From: Spirochaeta sp.
GTDB lineage: Bacteria; Spirochaetota; Spirochaetia; DSM-2461
NCBI GenBank assembly: GCA_030635565.1
Contig: DAOVYP010000142.1
Coordinates: 1 to 6,281, forward strand
Direction: 5' to 3'
Length of the DNA: 6,281 bases
Shown here: one piece after another, positions 1 through 5,759 of the stretch
Layout: every line of letters begins with the position of its first letter
Numbering within the stretch: the first letter of the stretch is position 1
The notes under the pieces: model-generated
What the model saw: the letters and a program-made list of their open reading frames with translations, nothing else
What the model was told of the DNA's origin: nothing
The model's database searches: none
Program-made: the position numbers and the translations under genes

Positions 1-105
1 CAAGGCAAGGGGAAGATCTGCCGGGGGAGAAGTGGATAAAGCAGATGAGAATTGAATGGGACTGCCGACCCTGCGTCCAAGCCAAACTTGCACTAGACTT
101 TCTCC

Positions 106-594
106 ATGACTCGACTCACCCTCCTTCGCCATGCGAAAAGCTCCTGGGATCATTCCAATCTTCATGATATAGAGAGGCCGCTGAACGCTCGGGGCCGGCG
201 GGACGCGACTCTGATGGGCCTGGTCTGCGGGGAACGGCTTCCGCCGCCGGATCTTGTACTTGTGTCGCCGGCGTTGAGGACCCGGGAAACCGTTGAGCTT
301 TTCTTCGGGGCCTGGATAACCGCGAAACCGGAATTCAACCTGGAGGAGGGTCTCTATCTGGCCGGTCGGAGGGACTGGATGCATGTCCTTTCGGAGGCTG
401 CATCCGATGCCGACCACATCCTTGCCTGCAGTCATCAGCCGGGGGTTGGTGAATTTGCCGGCTGGCTCTGCCGTGATTTCGACGGAGAGGTGCCTACGGC
501 CACGGTGATTTCCATCGTTCTGGATTCCGGCCGCCTGAAGAGGCATTCCGGTGTTCCGGATTTCATCGGACGGCCGAAAGATTTCCGGGTTTGA
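106..594 (+). CDS. sixA: SixA-like phosphohistidine phosphatase (histidine phosphatase superfamily)
   Basis: A 162-residue cytoplasmic protein of the histidine phosphatase (phosphoglycerate mutase-like) superfamily, the size of the SixA family. The N-terminal RHG-type motif LLRHAKSSW supplies the phospho-accepting histidine (H9). It is followed by ERPLNARG (residues 23-30), SPALRTRET (54-62) with the phosphate-binding R58, an acidic pair at 80-81, and the second active-site histidine in ACSHQPGVGE (H110). The tail FIGRPKDF is typical of the family. E. coli SixA removes phosphate from a histidine of phosphotransfer proteins; whether this one does the same, or acts on another phospho-substrate, is inference. 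The ATG at 106 is chosen because the family motif starts a few residues in. No Shine-Dalgarno sequence precedes it (only CTTTCTCC), so initiation may be weak or leaderless. Its last 32 bp overlap the convergent regulator gene. Confidence 0.9.
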   Translation: MTRLTLLRHAKSSWDHSNLHDIERPLNARGRRDATLMGLVCGERLPPPDLVLVSPALRTRETVELFFGAWITAKPEFNLEEGLYLAGRRDWMHVLSEAASDADHILACSHQPGVGEFAGWLCRDFDGEVPTATVISIVLDSGRLKRHSGVPDFIGRPKDFRV

Positions 595-1780
595 AATCCC
601 GGGGATTGATTCCGTATTTCCTGACCCGCGAGGACACTTGCCTGGGGGTGAGACCGAGAGCCATGGCCGTTTGTGTCATATTTCCCCGCCGGCGGCTCAA
701 TTCCTCTTTCAAGGCTTCGTATTCCAGGGCTGCCAATCGTTGGGTGAAAGAGGGCTCCGGGGATGTACCGACGGCACCCCGGACCGCCGGGGGGAGATCG
801 CCGATTCCGATTTGACTCCCTTCGATTCTTTCCAGGGCCCAGGCCATGGTTTCCTTGAGCTCTCTGACATTGCCCGGCCAGGGGTAGGCAACAAGAGCTT
901 CGACGGCGGCGGGGGAGATTTCAGGTAGCGGAAATCCGGTGCCGGCGGTAAGTTGCTCCAGAAAACGGCCGGCGAGATATGGGATGTCTTCCACTCGATT
1001 TCTCAATGCGGGGACAGTGAGAACGGAACCCCGGCCGCCGGTTTTCAGATTCCAGGCCTCCCTGAGGACGTCGATCTCCGATCCCGGAATTGCCGCCGAA
1101 ATGATACGCCTCTTGTCGCTGATGATATCGGTCTGTTTCTCCTCGTGAAGAACTTGCCAATCCGGAACAAACAGGGTTCCTGTGTTTCCGGATCTGTCAA
1201 TACCTGAGAATGGTGCCGAGGGATTCGGGCCGTTGATATGAATCAGAGAGGCCAGATACGCTTTTCCGCAGCCGTTTTCACCAATCAGCAGCAGGGGCCG
1301 TCTTGAGTGGCTAAGGTTGAACAGACAGGAGAGGATGATTCGGGAGGACCGGCTGACGGCGACCCAGGCGGGATTTACGGATACTTTGCCGACAGGTTTA
1401 CTTCGGGGACCCTGCCCTGAGAGTTCCGGTGAATCGACCTCATGAACCAGAAGCCATTGCTCAGCCAGAAGGTTCAGGAGATTACCGATTTCGTTGCGGT
1501 TTCCCCGGAAATCTTCAAAAAGCCAGTACGAGGATCCGACAGGGAAGGGGTGATTCCAGGTGGACTCCCATCCGGCTGCCGTCGAATTCGAGGGGATTCG
1601 ATCCACACGTTCCTGCCATCCATAGGATGTCTGTGCATCCCGATAACTGATTTCGGCAGCCGACACCCCAAGTGCTTCGGTGAGCCACAGCAGCAGGCGC
1701 CGGGCGCTTTCTCTGGCTTCGGGATACCGTGAGATGATATGCCAGCCGTCGGCGGCCATCTGGAAGCAATCGGGATACAT
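563..1780 (-). CDS. Degenerate sigma-54-activator-like regulator with NifA-type HTH
   Basis: About 405 residues (410 if the GTG at 1795 is used; numbers below count from it). The N-terminal ~130 residues are an unrecognised, possibly GAF-like sensor region. A shortened AAA+ module follows: Walker A GENGCGK (172-178), GTLFVPDW (206-213) at the Walker B position, RIISAAIP (230-237) as sensor I, LRNRVEDIPYLAGRFL (264-279) and the sensor II segment YPWPGNVREL (304-313). The C-terminus is a Fis-type helix-turn-helix, GNMTQTAMALGLTPRQVSSR (371-390) followed by VRKYGI, very like NifA. Two things are odd. Only ~28 residues separate Walker A from GTLF, where the family has about 60, so the GAFTGA sigma-54 contact loop is gone. 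The Walker B Asp-Glu is replaced by Pro-Asp. The protein probably binds DNA but is unlikely to drive sigma-54 open-complex formation by ATP hydrolysis; it may work on sigma-70 promoters or be decaying. Start uncertain: ATG 1780 or 1759, or GTG 1795; none has a clear Shine-Dalgarno. Confidence 0.82.
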   Translation of the reverse strand: MYPDCFQMAADGWHIISRYPEARESARRLLLWLTEALGVSAAEISYRDAQTSYGWQERVDRIPSNSTAAGWESTWNHPFPVGSSYWLFEDFRGNRNEIGNLLNLLAEQWLLVHEVDSPELSGQGPRSKPVGKVSVNPAWVAVSRSSRIILSCLFNLSHSRRPLLLIGENGCGKAYLASLIHINGPNPSAPFSGIDRSGNTGTLFVPDWQVLHEEKQTDIISDKRRIISAAIPGSEIDVLREAWNLKTGGRGSVLTVPALRNRVEDIPYLAGRFLEQLTAGTGFPLPEISPAAVEALVAYPWPGNVRELKETMAWALERIEGSQIGIGDLPPAVRGAVGTSPEPSFTQRLAALEYEALKEELSRRRGNMTQTAMALGLTPRQVSSRVRKYGINPRDFKPGNLSAVR

Positions 1781-1786
1781 GTGTTT

Positions 1787-1792
1787 ATTATA
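1787..1792 (-). promoter_or_regulatory. Possible -10 box for the regulator gene
   Basis: The minus strand reads a perfect TATAAT just upstream of the ATG at 1780 and overlapping the possible GTG at 1795. No convincing -35 hexamer lies 16-18 bp upstream, where the DNA is GC-rich. If this box is used, transcription would start almost at the ATG, giving a leaderless or nearly leaderless mRNA and ruling out the GTG start. The short AT-rich patch is in the divergent gap between the regulator and mnmA. Confidence 0.25.
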
Positions 1793-1888
1793 CACAAAGA
1801 TTGGACCGGGCGGGCGCCAGAGGTCACTTTAAATAATCCGGGGACTTTTAAGCTTGATTTTCTTTCCCTGTATGGCGATGATGCAGCC

Positions 1889-2968
1889 GTGAAGATCGGG
1901 GTTTTATTATCCGGAGGCGTCGACAGCTCAACGGCGCTGGTTTCTCTGAAGGAGAAGTATCCGGAGGCGGAGATTACCGCTTATTATCTGAAAATCTGGC
2001 TGGAAGACGAGCTGGCGTCGCTGGGCTCCTGTCCCTGGGAAGAAGACCTGGAGTATGCCCGGGGTGCCTGCGATATGACTGGTGTGCCTCTCAAGGTGGT
2101 GAGTCTTCAGCGGGAATACTGGGATCAGGTTGTGTCCTACACGGTCTCAGAGCTCAAGGCTGGACGGACGCCCAGCCCGGACATTTTCTGCAACCGACGC
2201 ATCAAATTCGGTGCCTTTCTCGACAGGGTGGGGGAGTCTCTGGACAAGGTGGCCTCGGGTCATTACGCGACAGTGGCCCTGGATGATGACGGACTGTTCC
2301 GGATACACCGCTCACCGGATCCGGTGAAGGATCAGACATACTTCCTCTCTCATCTCACCCAGGAACAGGCGGCCATCGCCATGTTTCCCATCGGCGGGAT
2401 GATGAAAGAGGAGGTGCGGAAGCTGGCCGAAAAATGGGATCTGCCGGCCAAATCCCGGAAGGACAGCCAGGGCATCTGCTTCCTTGGAAAAATCAAATAT
2501 ACGGACTTCGTCCGGCACTACATGGGTGAGAAAGAGGGTAACATCCTCGAGGCGGTTTCAGGCCGGAAGCTGGGGATTCACAAAGGAACCTGGTTCTATA
2601 CCATCGGTCAGCGCAGCGGCCTCGGTCTCTCCGGGGGCCCCTGGTATGTGGTGGACCGGAACAGGGATGAGAATATCGTCACCGTGGCAGCCTCAGTGGA
2701 AGCTTCCGCCGTAGCCCGGAACCGTTTCACCGTCGTCGATCCCAACTGGATTTCCGGAGAGCCTGTACTCCCGTCCCGGATCTCCCTCAAGCTCCGTCAC
2801 GGACCCAAGCTTATTGACGCCTCGATTCGTCAGTTGCCGCGGTTGGAAGATGGAAAGGAGAGGCTGGAGATTGAGATGGATGAAAGTGACCGGGGTGTGG
2901 CTCCGGGTCAGTTTGCTGTTCTTTATGACGGGGATGTCTGTCTGGGCGGGGCGATGATTGAGGATTAG
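1889..2968 (+). CDS. mnmA: tRNA-uridine 2-sulfurtransferase MnmA
   Basis: A 359-residue cytoplasmic enzyme that puts the 2-thio group on the wobble uridine (U34) of tRNA-Lys, tRNA-Glu and tRNA-Gln, using ATP and sulfur relayed from a cysteine desulfurase. The PP-loop SGGVDSS (residues 8-14) starts at the N-terminus. The first catalytic cysteine is C101 in SPDIFCNRRIKFGAF, and the second is C197 in DSQGICFLG. GQRSGLGLSGGPWYVVD (240-256) begins the central and C-terminal beta-barrel region, which ends with GVAPGQFAVLYDG. The segment LKIWLEDELASLGSCPWEED (34-53) differs from the common bacterial form and recalls the plastid-type subgroup. The GTG at 1889 is chosen because it puts the PP-loop at its usual distance and gives the usual length. 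The frame stays open upstream to an ATG at 1739, but that stretch lies over the opposite-strand regulator. No good Shine-Dalgarno is visible. A six-codon ORF (1872-1892) overlaps the GTG as GTGA. Confidence 0.95.
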   Translation: MKIGVLLSGGVDSSTALVSLKEKYPEAEITAYYLKIWLEDELASLGSCPWEEDLEYARGACDMTGVPLKVVSLQREYWDQVVSYTVSELKAGRTPSPDIFCNRRIKFGAFLDRVGESLDKVASGHYATVALDDDGLFRIHRSPDPVKDQTYFLSHLTQEQAAIAMFPIGGMMKEEVRKLAEKWDLPAKSRKDSQGICFLGKIKYTDFVRHYMGEKEGNILEAVSGRKLGIHKGTWFYTIGQRSGLGLSGGPWYVVDRNRDENIVTVAASVEASAVARNRFTVVDPNWISGEPVLPSRISLKLRHGPKLIDASIRQLPRLEDGKERLEIEMDESDRGVAPGQFAVLYDGDVCLGGAMIED

Positions 2969-3041
2969 GAGGCTGTCGGACCTGGGACTTTCACTTCGCG
3001 GCTTCCTGCGTCGGTTCGGAATGGTTATGTCCGGCAGCCTC
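2969..3041. repeat. 73-bp inverted-repeat element between convergent genes
   Basis: The arms GAGGCTGTCGGAC (2969-2981) and GTCCGGCAGCCTC (3029-3041) are complementary at 12 of 13 positions and enclose a 47-nt, GC-rich centre. The element begins one base after the mnmA stop and ends one base before the stop of the minus-strand heptad-repeat gene, so it is the whole convergent gap. No T-tract follows on either strand, so it is not a standard intrinsic terminator. It could still act as a bidirectional structured 3' end, or it could be a dispersed palindromic (REP- or MITE-like) repeat. Confidence 0.7.
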
Positions 3042-3497
3042 TCAGCCCAGAAATTGAAAAACGGTGATGAGAACCGTGATGGTAATGAAGCCCAGGGAGA
3101 TGAGGCCGGTTATTCTGTTGAACCGGGACTCGACAGCATCAAATCGTTTGTCCACGGTATCAAATCGTTTGTCTACGGCTTCAAATCGCTTATCTACATT
3201 GTCGAAACGTTTGTCTACGGCTTCAAATCGCTTATTTACAGTCTCGAATCGCTTATCACTGGCTTCGAAGCGCAAATCCATCGCTTCAAAACGTGAATCC
3301 ATCCGCTTGAAACCTTCCTCCATCCGGGTTGCAATGAGTTTGATGTCGGAAGACAGGGAATCATGCTCCCTGTGGTATTCCTCTTTCGCAACCATATTGC
3401 CGGTGAGAAGGGTGAGAGAGCGCCTGAGGGCCTTTTCGTCTTTCACAGTAAAGGCCAGGGCGAATTCTTCTTCAAGTATGGATGTCAGTGAATCCAC
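3042..3497 (-). CDS. Bdr-like heptad-repeat coiled-coil protein with C-terminal membrane anchor (long copy)
   Basis: About 151 residues. It has a conserved head rich in acidic and basic residues (SILEEEFALAFTVKDEKALR). A coiled coil follows, made of about nine heptads of the type KRF-(E/D)-x-VD with Phe and Val three residues apart on the hydrophobic face. The C-terminus is one hydrophobic helix (LISLGFITITVLITVF) and only a few more residues, so the protein is probably tail-anchored with the coiled coil in the cytoplasm. The layout resembles Borrelia Bdr proteins and similar short coiled-coil proteins of unknown function; I cannot assign a role. Start choice: GGAGG (3505-3509) lies 7 nt before the GTG at 3497 but only 1 nt before the ATG at 3503. 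The frame is open upstream to a TTG at 3533. The paralogue immediately upstream has the same arrangement. It is the last gene of the minus-strand series. Confidence 0.75.
   Translation of the reverse strand: MDSLTSILEEEFALAFTVKDEKALRRSLTLLTGNMVAKEEYHREHDSLSSDIKLIATRMEEGFKRMDSRFEAMDLRFEASDKRFETVNKRFEAVDKRFDNVDKRFEAVDKRFDTVDKRFDAVESRFNRITGLISLGFITITVLITVFQFLG
3118..3327 (-). repeat. 21-bp tandem repeat encoding heptads
   Basis: Eight consecutive 21-bp units run from 3139 to 3306, each beginning on the plus strand TCAAATCG or a close variant (TCGAAACG, TCGAATCG, TCGAAGCG, TCAAAACG). More degenerate units flank them at 3118-3138 and 3307-3327. Each unit is exactly one coiled-coil heptad, so gain or loss of units changes coil length without a frameshift. 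The left and central units (3139-3243) are the most alike, suggesting recent local duplication; the right-hand units are older. Confidence 0.85.
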
Positions 3498-3607
3498 GGT
3501 CATGCCTCCAGTATAGTTGTTTCTGTTATACAAGACGAGCTGAAAGGCCTTCCTGCTTCAATGCCGGATGAGAGGAATGAAACAATTTATCGAAAAAGCC
3601 TCGGAAA

Positions 3608-3895
3608 TTAACTGAGAAACTGGAATACTGTGATAAGAACTGTAACGGTAACAAAGCCGATGGATATCAGACCAGTCAGTAAAGTGAACCTTTTATCAGA
3701 GGATTTGAAGCCTTCCTCCATCCGGGTTGCAATGAGTTTGATGTCGGAAGAAATGGTATTTATTTCCCGATTATTGTCCTCTTTCATAACCATGCTGCCT
3801 GTGAGCAGGATAAGGGACCTACGCAGAGCCTTTTCATCTTTCACGGTAAAGGCCAGGGCGAATTCTTCTTCGAGTATGGATGTCAGCGAATCCAA
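3608..3895 (-). CDS. Short paralogue of the Bdr-like membrane-anchored protein
   Basis: About 95 residues. By hand count, 63 of 76 residues match the long copy over the shared head, counted from the upstream in-frame codon (residue 76 is the K of MEEGFK). It keeps only about one heptad (SSDKRF) and then goes straight into the same membrane helix (GLISIGFVTVTVLITVFQFL). It has the two ends of the long protein without the coiled-coil stalk. Start: GGAGG (3903-3907) lies 7 nt before a TTG at 3895, exactly as in the other copy. An ATG at 3901 is too close to it, and another ATG at 3931 has no Shine-Dalgarno. The upstream DNA is also alike (TTGAAGCAGGAAG and onward), so the duplication covered the 5' region as well. 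Function unknown; it might pair with the long copy or antagonise it, which is inference. Confidence 0.72.
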   Translation of the reverse strand: MDSLTSILEEEFALAFTVKDEKALRRSLILLTGSMVMKEDNNREINTISSDIKLIATRMEEGFKSSDKRFTLLTGLISIGFVTVTVLITVFQFLS

Positions 3896-3998
3896 GATCA
3901 TGCCTCCAGTATAGTTGTTTCTGTAATACATGACGAGTTGAAAGATCTTCCTGCTTCAAATTCGAAATATGATACCCATTATTCTTTGTGATTTGCCT

Positions 3999-4373
3999 TC
4001 AGTTGCCCCTGGGTGTCTCATACCTCTCATAATAGCCGATGAGTTCGCCGTTTTCCCGTACAGCCCGCATCCAGATTCGCTTCTCCACTTTTTCCGAGTA
4101 GAGCACTTCGTTCAGCTCCGGTTCTTTTCGAAAGCGTTTCTTGATTTCGGTGATTGTCTCCCGGGATTTTGTGTTGTGGCAGTCCAGGACGGATGTTCCA
4201 AGGATTTTCCGACCGCCCCATTTTTTATAATGAACCTCCGCGGCGTGGTTCATATATATCATGCGGTCGTCCAGGTCGCAGAACACGATGGGGTTCCTGA
4301 TGCTGTCCAGGAGGGTCCGGTAAAAGTCTTCCCGGCTGTCGGGCCGCCAGTCGGCAATGGTGTCTTTATTCAT
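3999..4373 (-). CDS. Single-domain PAS protein
   Basis: A 124-residue soluble protein that is essentially one PAS fold. The core begins LLDSIRNPIVFCDLDDRMIY (residues 21-40) and continues MNHAAEVHYKKWGG. The motif LGTSVLDCHN (59-68, loosely) is typical of the PAS subgroup found with DUF438-type sensors. The strand-forming end is RIWMRAVRENGELIGYYERY (99-118). No kinase, cyclase or DNA-binding domain follows, so it would act as a stand-alone ligand or redox sensor or as a protein-interaction module. The ligand is not predictable from sequence. A transposon-like element ends 7 bases before its ATG and has replaced the upstream region. The present leader has no proper Shine-Dalgarno (AGGG 16 nt away), so expression is probably reduced unless the element supplies a promoter. 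The reading frame itself is intact. Confidence 0.82.
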   Translation of the reverse strand: MNKDTIADWRPDSREDFYRTLLDSIRNPIVFCDLDDRMIYMNHAAEVHYKKWGGRKILGTSVLDCHNTKSRETITEIKKRFRKEPELNEVLYSEKVEKRIWMRAVRENGELIGYYERYETPRGN

Positions 4374-4380
4374 ATCTTTT

Positions 4381-4560
4381 TAGAGTGTCCCTAACCTTGG
4401 TGTTTTATTATCAAGTTCCAGGGGAGCTGGAGCTCAATTATAATTGCATGATTTGTTTCGATTGTGAATCAAACTTAGGTTCTCAACCGAAAGCCGCCCT
4501 GAAATTATCTCTCGATACCCTTGGGGTTACCTGGAATGCACCAGGGTTAGGGACACTCTG
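4381..4560. mobile_element. 180-bp MITE-like element with 9-bp target-site duplication
   Basis: The ends AGAGTGTCCCTAACC (left, from 4382) and GGTTAGGGACACTCT (right, to 4559) are part of 22-bp terminal inverted repeats (4381-4402 and 4539-4560) matching at 20 of 22 positions. Both sides are flanked by the same 9 bp, ATATCTTTT, at 4372-4380 and 4561-4569: a perfect target-site duplication, so the boundaries are exact. There is no open reading frame inside, so a full-length insertion sequence elsewhere must have moved it. A 9-bp duplication fits IS4-, IS256- or ISAs1-type transposases; I cannot choose among them. Inside is a 12-bp perfect palindrome CAATTATAATTG (4435-4446) with a TATAAT on both strands. 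Confidence 0.88.
4407..4412 (-). promoter_or_regulatory. Possible outward -10 box in the MITE
   Basis: On the minus strand the element carries TTGAGC, a 19-bp spacer, then GATAAT (4412-4407), pointing out towards the PAS start codon at 4373. The match is mediocre and the spacer is long. It is only a candidate for how the PAS gene could be transcribed after the insertion. Confidence 0.15.
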
Positions 4561-4586
4561 ATATCTTTTCATCCTGATGAATTATT

Positions 4587-5759
4587 CTACAGAACTTCGG
4601 CCAGGGCGTCCCGGCGCTCGGATTCACTGAGGGCGACCGGAGAATTCTTGTTTGCCGAAGCCGCGACGACGATGTCGATATCGGCTTCACTCATGCCGTA
4701 ATCCGAGAGACGGGGCAGTTCATCGGCCCATTCTCTGAAGCGATCGATGAGCCGATCGACGTCTCCCCGCTCGGGGACGGCGTCCCCGCCGCGATGCAGG
4801 ACGGCACCGGCGTAGGCCAGGCGATCCAGCACTTCTAAACCGCCTTCGTCCACGAGCCGGTCGGCAATACGCCTGAAAACCGGGCCGACCAGGAGTCCGC
4901 AGGCGACGCCGTGGGGGACTTCGCTGCAGGCACCGATGGGTCCGGCCAGACCATGGACGGTACCCAGGCCTGCATTGGCCAGGGTAAGCCCGGAGTAATA
5001 GGCCGCCAGGGCCAATTCGCTCCGATCATCCACTTCTCCGTCCAGGCCGTAACGATTTTCGACGAACAGCTGACTTCCCTTTCCGAATCGGCACAGGCCG
5101 TCCCGGGCCAGGATATCGGTAAAAGGGGTCGCCCCGGTGGATACGTAGGATTCAAGGAGCTGGCAGAAGGCGTCCATTCCGCAGGCGATGGTAACATTCG
5201 GGGGGCAGCCGACGGCCAGTTCGGGATCGATGACGGCGATTGGCGGGATGAAGGCGTCGTGCCTGAGGGACTTCTTGAAGCCATCGGCGCCCCGACGGCT
5301 GATAACGGCATTCTTTGTCGCCTCGCTTCCGGTACCAGCGGTGGTGGGGACGGCGATCAACGGCGCGGTTGCTGCTTCGGGTTCCCGGCTGCCGACACCT
5401 TCCAGATAATCGAAGACGCCGCTTTTATGACGAAGCATTGCGGCTGCGGCCTTGCCGGCATCCATTACGCTGCCGCCCCCGATGGCGACCACCGAAGAAA
5501 TACCGTTTTTCCGGGCTGTTTCAGCAAGGGCGTCGACAGTTTCCGGAGAGGGCTCGCCGCTGACGGTTTCCCGCACGACCTTGAGTCCACGGTTCCTGAA
5601 ACCGTCTTCCAGGTTTTTCCAGACTTGAGTATGGGGAAAATGATTGCCTGTGAGAACGAGAACCGGACCGTCGGCGGTAACGAGACCGGGGATGGTGGAC
5701 ACCTTGCCGACTCCGAAGATGAGATCGGCGTTACCGAGGTGGCGAAAAGTTTTTACCAC
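4587..5759 (-). CDS. Iron-type (group III) alcohol dehydrogenase family protein
   Basis: A 390-residue NAD(P)-dependent oxidoreductase of the Fe-ADH family, normal length. The Rossmann-like N-terminal domain carries the nucleotide-binding AIGGGSVMDAGKA (92-104) and VPTTAGTGSEATKNAVI (137-153). The helical C-terminal domain carries the metal site: D196 and Q200 in GMDAFCQLLESYVS, H269 in GLGTVHGLAG, and H283 in EVPHGVACG. In FucO-type enzymes the position of Q200 is a histidine. The change to Gln occurs in a natural subgroup and may alter metal choice or activity. The substrate is not readable from sequence; the family covers alcohols, 1,2-diols, short aldehydes and hydroxy acids. The GTG start at 5759 overlaps the end of the preceding gene by 7 bp, with GGCGGA 6 nt upstream, so translation is probably coupled. 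It ended 24 nt before the PAS gene before the MITE inserted. Confidence 0.92.
   Translation of the reverse strand: MVKTFRHLGNADLIFGVGKVSTIPGLVTADGPVLVLTGNHFPHTQVWKNLEDGFRNRGLKVVRETVSGEPSPETVDALAETARKNGISSVVAIGGGSVMDAGKAAAAMLRHKSGVFDYLEGVGSREPEAATAPLIAVPTTAGTGSEATKNAVISRRGADGFKKSLRHDAFIPPIAVIDPELAVGCPPNVTIACGMDAFCQLLESYVSTGATPFTDILARDGLCRFGKGSQLFVENRYGLDGEVDDRSELALAAYYSGLTLANAGLGTVHGLAGPIGACSEVPHGVACGLLVGPVFRRIADRLVDEGGLEVLDRLAYAGAVLHRGGDAVPERGDVDRLIDRFREWADELPRLSDYGMSEADIDIVVAASANKNSPVALSESERRDALAEVL

Noticed and set aside
1..105. Possible 3' end of an upstream plus-strand gene
   Set aside because: Frames 1 and 2 are open to stops at 37-39 and 53-55 and frame 3 runs farther, but none gives a recognisable sequence, and the window edge hides the rest.
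1739..1888. Longer N-terminus for mnmA
   Set aside because: The added 50 codons overlap the regulator's 5' end in antisense, have no Shine-Dalgarno, and would place the PP-loop far from the N-terminus, unlike the family.
3118..3327. Possible CRISPR array
   Set aside because: The 21-bp units follow one another without spacers and are in frame as heptads of a protein.
3064..3516. 150-codon plus-strand frame with a Ser/Arg/Leu repeat
   Set aside because: It is the antisense of the 21-bp heptad repeat; the repetitive translation follows from the DNA repeat and lacks its own Shine-Dalgarno.
3969..4394. 141-codon plus-strand frame
   Set aside because: Antisense to the PAS gene, which has a recognisable fold, and it runs into the inserted element.
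4435..4446. Operator site at the palindrome CAATTATAATTG
   Set aside because: It is inside the inserted element, short and AT-only in the core, so it can be chance; no regulator link can be shown.
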